Assembly: GCA_951217055.1 (NCBI GenBank)
Contig: OX578276.1
Coordinates: 58,899,307 to 58,963,306 of the forward strand
Direction: 5' to 3'
DNA length: 64,000 nucleotides
Origin: Gerris lacustris
Taxonomy: Eukaryota > Arthropoda > Insecta > Hemiptera > Gerridae
In this document: positions 12,200 to 24,067 of the stretch, one piece after another
Layout: every line of letters starts with the position of its first letter
How positions within the stretch are numbered: position 1 is the stretch's first letter
Program-made: the position numbers and the translations under genes
The notes under the pieces: model-generated
Told to the model about the DNA's origin: nothing
Seen by the model: only the letters and a program-made list of their open reading frames with translations
Databases searched by the model: none

Positions 12200-13012
12200 C
12201 CCTAGAACAACCCACATATTTTTTTAACGTAAACTCCACACAGGGGTCAGTGAGACCCCAATTAATTAATGGGTTAAATTAATTAATTAAACATTTTCTT
12301 TTTCAATTATTTATTTATTTTTGTAAATATAATTTCTCATACTAAAAATACAATTTAATTTTGATCAAAACAAATAAGTATTTTAAAAGTAAATAGTATA
12401 CATATATATTTTCATCAAACTTTTTTTTAATAAAATTTTTACTTTAAAAAAAATATATATAAAATTTTGTGTTCTTTAGATTGGGTTAATATTTTTTTAT
12501 TTATATATATTAAGAGTTGTTTTACAGAAAACAGGAACAAAAATGATAATAGAAATGATAGATTTTCTTATATACTCTGTCAAAGTTAAGCATTTTTGGC
12601 CTTAAGTCCTTACTGTGATCCACTAAACCTTCAATTTAAATGAAGTTATATAAGTCTACTAACAGTAATAAAAGTTTTATTTTGGAACTTTTAACAGTCT
12701 TAAACATTATAGCAGCCCAAAAAAATATAAAATAACTTTTTTAATACAATAAAAAAATAACTCAGTTAACAGTGGTACATAAAATAATTACGTAAATGCC
12801 ACACAGGGGTCTTTGTGACCCCAACTCTAATTCTAATGAATACTGCGAGAATACTGAAACTAATAACATAGATATTGTTATCAGTATATACTCAGAAAGG
12901 TTCAAAGGTTAATTAGAAGGGAGTCTAGGTTTAGAGAAATACAAATAAAACAAAAAAAAACTTAATTATAGATTGTATGGGGTCTGTGGGACCCCAATAA
13001 GTCATTCTAGGG
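12200..13012. mobile_element. piggyBac-like non-autonomous element
   Basis: TTAA at 12196-12199 is followed by CCCTAGAACAACCC. The right end is GTCATTCTAGGG, then AG, then TTAA. CCCTAGAA termini next to TTAA are characteristic of piggyBac-type elements. Three internal copies of the palindrome GGGGTCnnnGnGACCCC lie at 12243-12259, 12806-12822 and 12979-12995. Two of them sit in a longer direct repeat (CGTAAAnnCCACACAGGGGTC). There is no transposase, so it would depend on one in trans. The two extra bases before the right TTAA are a deviation from a perfect insertion. Confidence 0.8.
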
Positions 13013-13572
13013 AGTTAAAGAGAATGGTTGTAGTAGGTAGGGAACAGGACTATTCCCTAACCCTTTACGTCTTCTCCATTTAAATTATATCACTTCACTA
13101 CACTACACTAATACACGTGGCCAACTGACTCAGCCTGAGCATTGGTAAAATAAACATGCGTATACCAAATTTAAACTAAATCGGTCAACTTTTACTCAAG
13201 TTATCGTCATAGGTCGATTTCGTGACGGTCGTTTTTTTCGGATTCACTCCCGGGCTCCAAACGCTGTAACGTGCCATAAGGAACTTCGTTCCAAAAACGA
13301 ACTAAATTTGAGTTTTTTTTTTATATTTTAATTCAACTATATTAATTTATTTTCTATTTTAATATAATTATTGTAAATATTATTATATTATTATTGATTT
13401 ATTTTAAACTTTGCATGTCTATGGGAAGGAAAATAAACAAAAATGTTGCATTATTTCTAATTGCGGTGTAGCTAATGAAAATTTATTATTCATAAGTTTT
13501 ATTCCCAGATATGATTTCTTCTCTAAATTTTCCCCAGCTAACATATAGCCCCGTAAAATTAGATTTTTGGTG
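13013..13572. other. AT-rich spacer, nothing recognised
   Basis: Contains T/A-rich stretches and no supported frame. 13130-13290 has moderate G+C with no identifiable content. Confidence 0.4.
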
Positions 13573-13894
13573 TCGATTAATTCAGACAAAGCTGGAAATC
13601 GTTTTAATCCACTTGTGGCATCCCAAATAACAGTAGTATAAGTTTGCGACGGTTTCTGAAGTGAGCTAAACTTTTGGGAGCCAATAAACTGCGAACTTTT
13701 GGAACTTTTCTCAGTATTTGGCTTATAACATCTTAAGGGTGCATCGAACAGAAAATTGTGTTCTTACCAAAATTATAGAACATTAAATTCTGCGTCGAAT
13801 GCGTTTTTTAATATTAAATTATAAACAGCGGTTTGGTCAGAATTGACAGTCAAAAATAGGCCAATTTAACAATTCTGCCTGAAAAGAGTGTCAA

Positions 13895-14001
13895 TGTCCC
13901 CCATACACGATCAAACATTTTGCGCTAAATGTTTGCGCAAACCTTAGGCCATACACATAAACATCATGTTTGCGCAAACATTTTGACCGTGTATGGGGGC
14001 C
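13895..14001. mobile_element. Small palindromic MITE nested in left arm
   Basis: The ends read GTCCCCCATACACG and CGTGTATGGGGGCC. The interior holds TGTTTGCGCAAAC-type palindromes, so most of the 107 bp can fold on itself. The right arm (15900-15930) runs straight through the equivalent point, which gives an empty-site comparison within one element. No coding capacity. Confidence 0.8.
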
Positions 14002-14310
14002 TATATGCTCAGTTTTATACGCCTGTAACTCAGAAATGGTTATTCCAAATGAAAAATGTAAAATAACTAAAGTTGTAGAGCATCAAATTATGCGTTCAGA
14101 ACACTAGTATTTTTTAAATTTACTTATTCCTAAACATAGATACACGCAAAAACTAAAAGTAGTTGTGGACCTGATTTTCTACTATACGTAGCTTTTCTGT
14201 AGCTCCCTGACTCAAAATCACTTATATTTGTCTACCAAATTGAATTGCGATGATATTTGATCGTTTAATCTGGCTCTTGGGATTTTATTCAGAAGTGGAG
14301 AGTTAGAATT

Positions 14311-14332
14311 GGGGGGGGGGGGGGGGGGGGGG
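14311..14332. repeat. Poly-G tract (22 G)
   Basis: An uninterrupted run of G in the left arm of the long inverted repeat. The matching right-arm position has only CCCCCC, so the tract has expanded on one side or the run length is unreliable. Confidence 0.95.
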
Positions 14333-14549
14333 TCTGTATTTAGCCTGGTTCCCATAAACTGTCAATAGTAAAACAGTCCCCGTGAATGCAGATTCTATTT
14401 TCCAGAGAATTCCATAAAAAATCACAGCAACAGCTGGAATCATATTTTTCATTTGAATTTAATATCCTTTATTGCCTTTTTATGACAGTGGAATGTGCGA
14501 GACACGGAAATCAGCCTAATACAACCTGTACATTTTAGTCAATACTTCT

Positions 14550-15239
14550 GCAACTTGCGATGCCTACTTTGTGGTTGATGGAGGGCTCCTTATAAAAAAA
14601 CATCGAGTTGTGTGATATACATAAACGAGCAGAGTTCATCTATCCTTAACAAATATGTAAACTACGTTAAGAATCACTATGGGTCCAATAGTACCAATGT
14701 ATTTCATGGATACCCTGATGATGCTGAAGAAAAAAAGCATCAAATAAGCAGAAAGCGCCAGAAAAGCTCATAATGTGTCTTCAGCGTCTGTTTTGTTAGA
14801 TGAGTCTAAGGCAGTAACAATGCCAAAAGATCCTTTTTTATCTAACAATTAGAACAAAAAAGTCTGATATCAATGCTGTCTGATTAGTTAACAGCTGAAG
14901 GTTTCCAAATGCCCCAATGGCAGTTTTGTGGCATTGTGGCCACCACCTCTGTAGACAAGACCAACTGAACAAACTGAATACGATTTCATGCCCTTCATGA
15001 AAGGATGCCAAAGAACTTGCTACTGAAGAAAAACTGGAATCAAATTTTCAGTCATTCAAATGTAAAGGTCACTCATGGACTAATTGCCTGTATGAGGAAG
15101 GCATATAATTCTTGAAACTGCTCGGTATAATGAGGAAGTGGATGTGGAAGAAAACGATCTTTTAACTTTCCAAGATGAAGAGGTGGAAGTTATCAAAGAG
15201 CTCACCCCTGGACCACCTTCTGCCAAGCGTTGTAAATGA
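14550..15239 (+). pseudogene. Decayed transposon-associated protein (VFDGY-type, PIN-like)
   Basis: Translated fragments recover parts of a widespread transposon-associated protein whose hallmarks I recognise as VIDGG, then YVxYVxxxYG, VFDGYP and a basic RR stretch. Here they appear as CDAYFVVDGGLLIKKHRVV (14556 on), then after a frameshift NKYVNYVKNHYGSNST and VFHGYPDDAEEKKHQISRKR, then SASVLLDESKAVTMPKDPF. A last frame ending at 15239 is acidic and finishes PGPPSAKRCK. Stops and frameshifts interrupt every part. The parent transposon class and the PIN-like fold are from memory of the family and are not certain; the homology to a repeated TE protein is the firmer part. Confidence 0.55.
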
Positions 15240-16072
15240 AAAATTGCTTTAATTTAATACATGCATTTTACTTAAGTATTTTTTTATACTTATTATACGA
15301 AGTTTTTTCTCATAAAATGGATTCCGTCTTTTTTTAAACCCTTTCTCTATTATTTTCACGACCTAAAGGAACCGGAACTTTCATTTGTAGGATCATTCGG
15401 AGTAATATGTCTTCGTAAAAAAAATAGTTCCATCACACTATCTTCACTTTTCAATGTATTTGGTCCAACGTTTAAGTATTTATTAACATAAGTTATAAAA
15501 TAGATGTACTATATAAATTAGTTTTCTAGCTCCACAATACAAACAAGTTGAATTAAAATTCAATTTCCTCCCTTGGTCTTGACTGGACAGCTTATGGGAA
15601 CAAAACTTAATACAGACACACTCCCCCCTTCCACCACTTCTGAATACGATCCCAAGAACCAAATTGAACGATCCTAAACTAACATAAGTGATTTTGAGCC
15701 ATAAATCTATAGAGAAGCTACATGTAGTAGTTAATCAAGTCTCCAACTACTTTTAGTTTCTGCATGTATCTATGCTTAAGAATAAGTAATTTTTTAAAAA
15801 AATATTAGTGTTCTGAACGCATAATTTGTTGCTCTACAACTTTAGTTATTTGATATTATTTATTTGGAATAACCATTTTTGAGTTACGGCGTATAAAACT
15901 GAGAATAACACACTTTTCAGGTAAAATTATAAAATTTGCCTATTTTTGACTGCCGATTCTGACCAAACCACTGTGTGTAATTTAATGATAAAAACGCATT
16001 CAACGCAAAATTTAATGTTCTATAATTTTGGTAAGAACACATTTTCTGTTCGATGCACCCTTACGATGATAT

Positions 16073-16574
16073 ATGCCAAATACTGAGAAAAGTTCCATAA
16101 GTTCGCAGTTTTTTGGCTCCCAAAAGTTTAGCTCGCCTCAGAAACCGTCGCAAACTTATACTACTGTTATTTGGGATGCCACAAGTGGATTAAAATTATT
16201 TCCAGCTTTGTCTGAATTTATCGGAGGCACGGCTTTGTTTTGGTCTAATTTTACTGGACTAATATTTAAGAGTGATTGAAAAATTGAAGATTGTTAGCGG
16301 ATCGAACAGTTTTCTACTAAAGCATAAACTAGTTTTTCACGCAGATAAGAAAATAAATAAATGTTGCTTTAAAGTTTCTCCAAAACGGATCGATTACAGG
16401 TTCCTCTCGATGAAACAAAAGAAAAAAAAGTTATTTCATCATCCTTTGATGAAAGCGGTCAAGCGGAAGAAGAGTTCAAAGAAAACTAACTTAGTTTACC
16501 AGTTTGCCAAAGATCCCCTCGGGATTAAATTATACAGGACTGAACCTTTTGGAAATTATAAAATGTTTTCTTAA
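16073..16574 (+). CDS. Two short overlapping frames at the outer edge of the right arm, unidentified
   Basis: A 68-codon frame (16073-16279) overlaps a 100-codon frame (16272-16574) by a few bases. The first lies largely in the inverted arm, and its left-arm counterpart is interrupted. The second is lysine-rich (KKKKLFHHP, KRKKSSKK) and has no recognised domain. Beyond 16227 the two sides of the inverted repeat diverge, so the second frame is outside the clear arms. This may be a remnant of transposon coding sequence; evidence for expression is absent. Confidence 0.2.
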
Positions 16575-16758
16575 AGGATATAACGTTAAATGCTAAAATA
16601 CGGGTCAGACTTTTTTAAAAAAAAACATTATTTATCCAGATCTAAATCTAAATGCAATCAATTAAAATTGAAATAATATTTTTATTAATAATAATATTAA
16701 AGTCGCATGTCCAATAATACTCGGACTTATAATATCCATAATTCTTGTTTTATTGGCA

Positions 16759-16984
16759 CTTCTTTAGATTGTTACTCCCCTTATAAAAAAATAGAGGGGA
16801 GTAACAATCTAAAGAAGGTGTAGGGAATGTTCCTCTTTAGACTGTTACTCCCCTTATAAAACAGAAGTGTCATGTTCCTTTGTCCAAAAGTACATTGGAC
16901 TAAGCATCCCTTTTTCATTATAGTTATTTAGTCAAAGTCATTTATATTATAAAACAACATAGAGGAGTAACAATCTATAGAAGT
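16759..16984. repeat. Cluster of four inverted copies of a 20-22 bp word
   Basis: A perfect hairpin at 16759-16817 has a 22-bp stem (5' arm CTTCTTTAGATTGTTACTCC plus CC) and a 15-nt loop. A third copy (CTCTTTAGACTGTTACTCCC) starts at 16832. A fourth in the opposite direction (GAGGAGTAACAATCTATAG) lies at about 16962-16980. The outermost pair would frame a small palindromic element. Confidence 0.8.
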
Positions 16985-17084
16985 ACCGTTTTATTTGCCT
17001 CCATTTTGCTGAACATAAGATCTTTCGATTTTCATTTTCCAACTTCGTGCACCATGATCTCGATAACTGTTATCACGGGCAAAT

Positions 17085-17560
17085 TACTTATATGGTTCAG
17101 ATCCTCTTCGAAACCCTAATGCGGGGGGTGATGTGTCTGTCTGTCCCGTCGTACTTCGGTTCATGTCTCCCGAAACCGTTCATTCTAGAGAGTTACAATT
17201 TTAAAAACTGGCGCAACTTTTTGACCCATGGAAAGAAAAGAATAGTAATAACTTATAAATTTTAATTTGCGCATGCACAATTCACACAAACGTGGTTAAC
17301 TCAATTATTTTTTAATTTTTGAGTGGAATATCAATTAAACGCTACTGAACAGTAGATTAATATATATAGTGTATTTATATTATATATATATATATATATA
17401 TTTGTATTCTTTATTGGTTTTGTGAGTTGAAATATACTATAGGGCGAGGAGGGGAAATTAAAATAAAGATAATTTTATAATAAGATAACGCATATGCTTT
17501 GCTTAATAACCTACGAAAACCTAAAAAGTTCTTGGATACATGACCTTCCCTATGAATTTT
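17085..17560 (+). repeat. Family B dispersed repeat, second copy
   Basis: It matches 225-1135 in order: AACCCTAATGCGGGGGGTGA with GTCTGTCTGTCCCGTCG, GGCGCAACTTTTTGACCCA, TTTGCGCATGC, TTTTTGAGTGGAATATCAA and TTGGATACATGACCTTCCCT. It has only one copy of the 284-bp unit and includes a short (TA)n at about 17382-17402. No product is encoded. Confidence 0.65.
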
Positions 17561-18556
17561 TTTATGTTATTATTCCAGTTAGAGAATAATTATTCTTATT
17601 CTTACTAATAATATGTTGCACCTTTGATAAATATCCAAGTTAAGTAAAATCAGAAATTCAAAAATCAAATAATGTTTAAAAGGAGCTGGATCAGGTATAC
17701 TGAGATAAATGTTGCTCTAGTTTACGTTTTTTGTTCCTTACTTCAACAATAGTTTTAGAACCCTTGATAAGGTTAAATAAACTCTAAAGACTATAATATG
17801 AAGGTAGAGAAGCCGGTGCGATGTCGAATATGGTTTTCAGATAGTGGTAGCTTTGTAACGAACCGATCCTCCGCTGAATTGTTTACTTAGGTTGCATGAG
17901 CCGGCGCCTTAGTAAGATGCGGAATTCACTATGTAAACATGTACCTAGCGATGCACTTTACCCAGGTATAATAGGGCATATTCACTACTACATTATACTC
18001 AGTTAAAACACAACCTCCCTTCTTTGTGGCGTAACTAAGGAATCAAGCATCCCTTGGAACTTGAGAATGTGGCCCTATAACTTACAAAATTCACCCCTGC
18101 AACTCTCTCAACACATGGAGTAGGACGATAAAATAATGTTTTTTTTGTTTTTTTACTAAAACATTTAATAAAATTCATAATATTTAATAGACATATAATC
18201 ACAAACTTTTTTGCCCCTTAATAGTTTAATAATGAATTTTCTTAAAACTATTAACTTCAAATGTGTTAACAGCAGACACACTGCGTCTCACTAATATGCA
18301 TGCTTTTATAGTATTGACAATAAAAATGTTAAACTTTCTCAACTTTCTCATGTGTATTGATACTGTATTCAAATCCTAAAATATCTCAATTGATTTATTT
18401 TGAAACATATTTAAAAATAAATATATTAAATCTACATTTTCGATTTTCAACAAAATATAATTTATTTTTATATCTCAAAAACTAGATTTTTTTGGCGGAA
18501 ATTATTTATAACTATAGGTTTTTTTTTTTTTTAATGAACTACATTTTAGAAGGTTT
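17561..18556. other. Nothing recognised
   Basis: AT-rich; T-tracts near 18138 and 18520. No supported frame or repeat match. Confidence 0.4.
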
Positions 18557-18599
18557 TTGTCAAAAGCATTTTCAAGAAATAATGTGTTTTCACGTTTGT

Positions 18600-18865
18600 C
18601 CAGAGTTTTTGAGGGTAACGACCATAAATTTGGAGCTAAAAGTCATTACTCGAGTATATTATTTAGTATGATTTTTCTAAAAATGTGTGCCACATGTCAT
18701 CGGAGTCGACCTAGCACCTATAGCAGGCTCCACGCGTTTGCACGCAGACGATATACCGAATTTCTTAACCACTATTTTGTATTAAACTTGAAAATTCATA
18801 ACTATAAAAATATCAAAATAGAATTTTCACGCCATCGCAATACTTTCTCTTTACATAAGATGTAT
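18600..18865 (-). repeat. Family C dispersed repeat, minus copy
   Basis: Read on the minus strand it starts TAAAGAGAAAGTATTGCGAT then GGCGTGAAAATTC, matching 36875-36912. It continues through ACATTTTTAGAAAAATCATA and ACTTTTAGCTCCAAATTTA, matching 39003-39070. A 118-codon plus-strand frame across it is an antisense shadow with no recognisable content. Confidence 0.6.
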
Positions 18866-18951
18866 CAATTTCAGATTGCAATATTTAAATTAATAATCAT
18901 CACTAATAAATAAGCTCTAGACATTACTTATTTGTGCTACTCCCAAAATAT

Positions 18952-21492
18952 GTATTAAAATAATTACAAGATAAAAAGAACTTTTTATATACTAAGTTTT
19001 TAAATTTTCTGTTAATCATATGTAGTGTTGATAATATAATTGCTATTATTGTATATAATGTTAGTGAAAAAAAAAATAGTTCCAAATTTATTTACTTCAT
19101 ATAAATGACAACCAACTAGACAGCTGATCATAAATCTATAAAATTACAAATGTTTGTACAATGGACCTCGCCGACACCGGATCTAACCTGAGCCATCGAT
19201 ATGCCCCCGTGTAGGGGACGGTAAGAGAAGAAAAATAAGTACAAGTCAAGAAGTACAGATGCAGAAATATTAAACCGATACCTAGGACACAGGTGTAAAC
19301 AAACCTGGTTGTCACACGTCAATTAATTTATTTCTTTGTTTACTTTTCCTGTTTCGCTGTCATTCAATGTTTATCTCTTAAAATACATTTAGTTTTTACA
19401 TAACAAAAAGGCCTCATAAAATCATTCTTCAACATTTTTACAATTTTATCGAGCATACCAGGCAATAAAATAAAAAATCATAAATTTGAAACTTGGTAAA
19501 ATGAAGATCTTAAATATGGGTCTTGTCTAAACAAATAAAATAACTTGCGGATTTTTTCAAAACTAACATTCCATAGCAAAATGTGCTGAAAACGAATTAA
19601 TGTCTGCTGGAAGATGGCAAAAAGTATTAAAATAATGCATATATAATGATATGTAATTTTTTTTTTAATATAGGTTGCTACATTTTTTTGGCGCTTGCTT
19701 GATATTCATTTAAATATTGTAATTATTTTAACTTCTAGTATATATTTTTTTAATTAACTTATTATTATTACTATTTAGAAACATACTTATAATTCCCAGG
19801 GATTTAATATTTATATTAGATAATATAATGTTTAATGTCTTAAGAAGATCTCATCACATTATATTCTTATTTTTAGAAGTTAATTTATTTTATGAGCTTG
19901 TTGTTAAAGTGAAATGATTTGCCAAGCTGGAAGAGTTGTTGGAGCCTTCAGTCTGGTTTATTATTTTTAATATATTATCCGAGAAGTCTGTTGTTGGTTA
20001 TCCTGAACAGGTGAGATATATTGTGTATCGGGAGGGCTGCATTATATATTCCACACTTTATTCCATCTTTTTTTACGAGCAACTATAAAGTCGTCTACAA
20101 ATTTGAAATTGAATAAAAACTTAGTGTTTAGTACAAAGAAATATCAAATGAGATAGGATGTTGGTCGCATTTATATGTAAAGCAGTAAGTTTAGCGAAAC
20201 AAGATTGGTCTCAAAGGTAGCATAAAAAACACCATCTTTTCTTCCGAATTTTAGAGCCCGAGGCGTCAGTCACTAGGTGAAGGTATTCTCTACCTCTCTG
20301 ATATATAGAAGGAAAAGCTTCCAGCCTTCTCGGTTATTGTAAAGCACCTAGGGAAAAAAGAGGAGGAAAGCAACTCAAAGAAAAACAAATTTCAATCACG
20401 TCGAGATTCTGGAAAAACTTTATTTTGGAAGGAAGAAACTTTAAGGTACTTTTGTAGAGGAAAAACAGATTTTGTGAAAGGAAATGATCTTTTATATCTT
20501 GCTTTTATAAAATAATCTTTTATACATCTGTCACTGAAGATATACTTTATAAAATTAGTAAAGTCTGGATCTCCGCAACTCGTCACTCTTACTAATGTGA
20601 CGATATAAAGTAATGATATGATAAGCTAGGCACACCAGGTTACAATAGATAAAAATAATCATCATTACGCTTCTTTCTACTCTTAAAGATAAATGAAATC
20701 ATTTTTACTACGTTTTTATTAGCTTGCTTTCTTGTTTGTTTGTTTGTTTGTTTGATTGTCCGGTACAAATCTTGCAAACGATTTTTGACTAACTTCCCGA
20801 ATAGCTAGGCACTTGAAACTTTTAGAATAGCTCAGAACACGATGACAATGCATTATTTTAATACTTATAGCCATCTTTTAGCAGAATTTAATTCGTTTTC
20901 AGCAAATTTTGCTGTATGGAAAGTAAGTTCGGAAAAAATCTTAAAAATAATACTTAAGTTATTTTATTTGTTTTGACGTATCCCATATTTTTACGATCTT
21001 CATTACGACGGGTTTTAAATTTGTGATTTTTTATTTAGAGTTAAACTTTGAATGACAGCTAAAAAGAATAAGTAAACAAAGAAATAAATTAATTGACGTA
21101 TGACAACCAGGTGTGTCTACAATTGTGTACTAGATATCGGTTTATATTTTCTACATCTGTACTTCTTAACTTGTAATTATTTTTTTTCTCTTACCCTCCC
21201 CTACACGCAGCCATATCGATGGCCACGATTTAGATTCGGTGTTGGTGAGATCCGTTGTTCATAGATTTGTCCTTTTATAGGTTTAAGATCAGCTCTCTAG
21301 ATGGCCATTTGTGTTTGTGTGTCATAAATTACATTGTCATTTGTTGAAGTAAATAAATTCGGAACTATTTATATTTCACTAACATTTTATATAACAATAA
21401 AAATTATATTATCAACAATACATATTATGATTAAAAGAAAATTAAAAAACGTATTATATAAATAGTTCTTTTTATCTTGTAATTATTAATAC
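18952..21492. mobile_element. Second long inverted-repeat element
   Basis: The left arm (about 18952-19640) and right arm (about 20847-21492) are reverse complements. Outer ends: GTATTAAAATAATTACAAG and CTTGTAATTATTAATAC. Further in: AAATAGTTCCAAATTTATTT against AAATAAATTCGGAACTATTT, GGTTGTCACACGTCAATTAA against TTAATTGACGTATGACAACC, and GTATTAAAATAATGCAT against ATGCATTATTTTAATAC at the inner edge. The arms are about 650-690 bp with scattered differences. The 1.2-kb centre is unpaired, includes (TTTG)n, and codes for nothing recognisable. Confidence 0.8.
20731..20754. repeat. (TTTG)n microsatellite
   Basis: About five tandem TTTG units in the centre of the second long inverted-repeat element. 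Confidence 0.85.
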
Positions 21493-23143
21493 ATTATATC
21501 ACTAGAGAATTGAGTTAAAAAAGTTCTCTAATATCTTAAGGTTTTTATATCTGAGTCACGTAATATGTGCTAAATTTGTTTCTTCTTTGTTGAGAACTAA
21601 AAATAAACGTCGAAAAGGTCAATATAAAAAATGACAATTTTATCGATGATCATTATAATGCATGGATATGAGTTAAAATGTCCTAGCGTCTTCTATCTCT
21701 GATATATATTCCAGCTAACTACTTTATAACATAATTTCATGGTTATAAGGGTTTTAACTTTTGTAAGGGTATCAGTTGAGTCGTTAATAGTTCCAATTTG
21801 AAAGGGCTCAGCTTGTTGCACGTATATAACATTGATCATGCCAATCGAGAACCGTTAAAACTTTTAATCGTCTGTATATTTCGAATATCGGCAACTGCAG
21901 TTTAAAATTCGAATAACTGTCTGCAATCTCATAAAACTTTGTTAACTCAATTGAGCCTAACCAAAGGGTGTTAACTTATTTGTTTTAAACGTAACTTTAA
22001 AGTGATACGGGATAAAGTTGTTAGATAATACTGGATGTTAGCAACAATACCGTCCCGGTTAGTTTGGGGTAGTAGTTTTGAGAAGGAGAGGGGTGGTTTT
22101 GAGGTCGGGGTACGTATCATTAGGACGGTGCTGTAGTTATATGTTAAAGTTTGAGGATTTCGGGCAACAGTCTCTCCGGGCTTTCGTCGGGCTGGTTTGA
22201 GCAATACGAAGGGTTTTCTGACCCTTTGGCCGAGCTAAACTCGGTTTCGGGTCTCTGAGCCGTGGGTCTCTCTCATCCCCTTGAGATGGAGTTGAAAGTT
22301 TTCCCTGGAATCGAAGCTTGGGAGAGTAGCCCAACAAGCAAGGCCCTTCCGACTCTTTACAGAGAAATTCACATCTACAACCGCTCTCCACTCACCACCC
22401 CGGGCCAACCAGCCTCTGATTTACTTAAAGTAAATTTAAAGTAAAAATTTGTTTAACTTCGAAATTTTGTCCTCACTGACGATTTTCTAACCCTCTCAGT
22501 TCTACCATTCCTTTTTGAACACAAAACCCTTAATTTACAGTAATGCTCATTAACTTTAGGAGCTTATTAATGAATAAGAAAATGTGGTGTCATATTCGTT
22601 CACTAGAATCTAAATGAAGCTAAGTAATATTTAAATTAAATCGAACAAAAAATATTTATGTTGTAAGTTAAACAAGAAAAACTTCTGCAACGTTGCTAAT
22701 TTATGGATTTAAAGGACTATCAACTATGGAGACGTGATTATTGTTCGAGGGACATAGAGGCCAAAGGACCTCTCATGAAAATTATCTGTATTTACCATTG
22801 CCCAAACTCGTGGAGTCAATCATATTTGTGCTTTTTCACATTCGCTGAAGAAAAAGAAATGTTAGTATTATCAGACATTGTACCGCAAAATATCATCTTC
22901 AGTATATGATCTATAAGTAAATGACTTAAGTTGGTATGAACTTCTGTTTCTATTGTTACCCTCTTTATCTATACAACACAAGAATTGAACATAACCAAAA
23001 GTGGTCGAAAGCCTCACTACTACAAGTCCTACATCATTGAGAATTGCCTAAGTGACTCAGGAATAATTATTTTATTGAATCGGGTTAAAATCTGAAAATA
23101 AATTAGACGTTTTTGAAAACGGAGAATTTATATTCACAGATTT
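21493..23143. other. Unrecognised, with GC-richer interval
   Basis: About 22050-22430 is richer in G+C, and short frames overlap on both strands there. None has a recognised domain. It could be an exon or regulatory sequence of a host gene or an old repeat; the sequence alone does not decide. Confidence 0.35.
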
Positions 23144-23715
23144 TGCTTCCAAGCTTACCGAAGGTAACGGAAGCTACGTGGTTGTAGCTTCCGTCAAAAA
23201 AATTAAGTGGTCGTATTTCAAGACAGAAATCCGTTTCAGACATCAGGGAACATTTTTGGTTCCGAGTCTGTCTGTCACTCTATTTTTGGCGAACCAACAT
23301 ACCTTAAAAACTACACGTCCAATTTTAATGAAATTTGGATGGTAGATCATGATTACCCTATTGTTGGTCCCATATACTCGTATGTTTGAACCTTCTACGC
23401 TCATTTGTTTCTCTTCCACAAGCGCACAAACATACATTTATTTACACCTATAGCTTCAAAAGTACTTATCTGATTTGTATGAAACTTTTATAGTTTATCG
23501 AAAGTAACCCGCAGATAGCCCCAGATTAGTTTCAACCGCCTATGCTGTTTAAATTTTGCTAATTTGAAACTTTAAATTACGCTTAAAAAAACAAAAAAAC
23601 ATTTAGACATTTAAAAATTGGATGACAATTAAATAAATCTGACATTAATAGTTTGTAAAAACATGAAATCATTAAAGTATACGAGGAAGATATGTGCCAC
23701 ACTAATTGGCAGACG
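23144..23715 (+). repeat. Family A dispersed repeat, near full-length copy
   Basis: The left end is GCTTCCAAGCTTACCGAAGG then TAACGGAAGC, which can fold on itself. Markers follow in order: AATCCGTTTCAGACATCAGG, GAGTCTGTCTGTC, TTTAATGAAATTTGGATGG, CATTTATTTACACCTATA, AGTACTTATCTGATTT and CGCAGATAGCCCCAGATT. The right end is GTGCCACACTAATTGGC. I count at least five further copies or parts in the window. Non-coding; probably a non-autonomous transposable element of about 570 bp. Confidence 0.75.
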
Positions 23716-24067
23716 ATTTTATCTACTTATAATAAATGTACTACAGAAAGCATTATTAAAATAGAACTACTGGATTTAAATCGTATAATATCTAATTTAA
23801 TTAGTTTATAATCAAAAACATTAAAAAAGTGTTCAGCAGTAAATTGCTTATATTTAATTTTCAATTAGCTAAATCATACTTATATACATGAATATCTCGG
23901 AATCAAGACTAAGAATTACTATTTTAATTATAATTGCTTATAAATGGAACACATTTTGGATTTTTTAAATAAAAATCATTGAAATAGTTTTTGAGAAATG
24001 ATTTTTCAGTTTTTGGAGTGCAAAATTTGGGCTACAATTCATTTCTTGATTTTGCCTTAGCAGTATA

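Larger units (their letters stand above)
13573..16227. mobile_element. Long inverted-repeat (foldback-like) element
   Basis: The left arm (about 13573-14363) and right arm (about 15585-16227) are reverse complements along their length. Examples: GGGTGCATCGAACAGAAAAT at 13738 against its complement ending near 16062; GATTTTGAGCCA near 15690 against TGACTCAAAATC near 14210; AGTATAAGTTTGCGACGG near 13631 against CCGTCGCAAACTTATACT near 16145. The arms flank about 1.2 kb holding a decayed transposon gene. A 22-G tract in the left arm corresponds to a much shorter C-run in the right arm. A 107-bp palindrome interrupts only the left arm. The superfamily is not determined. Confidence 0.8.
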
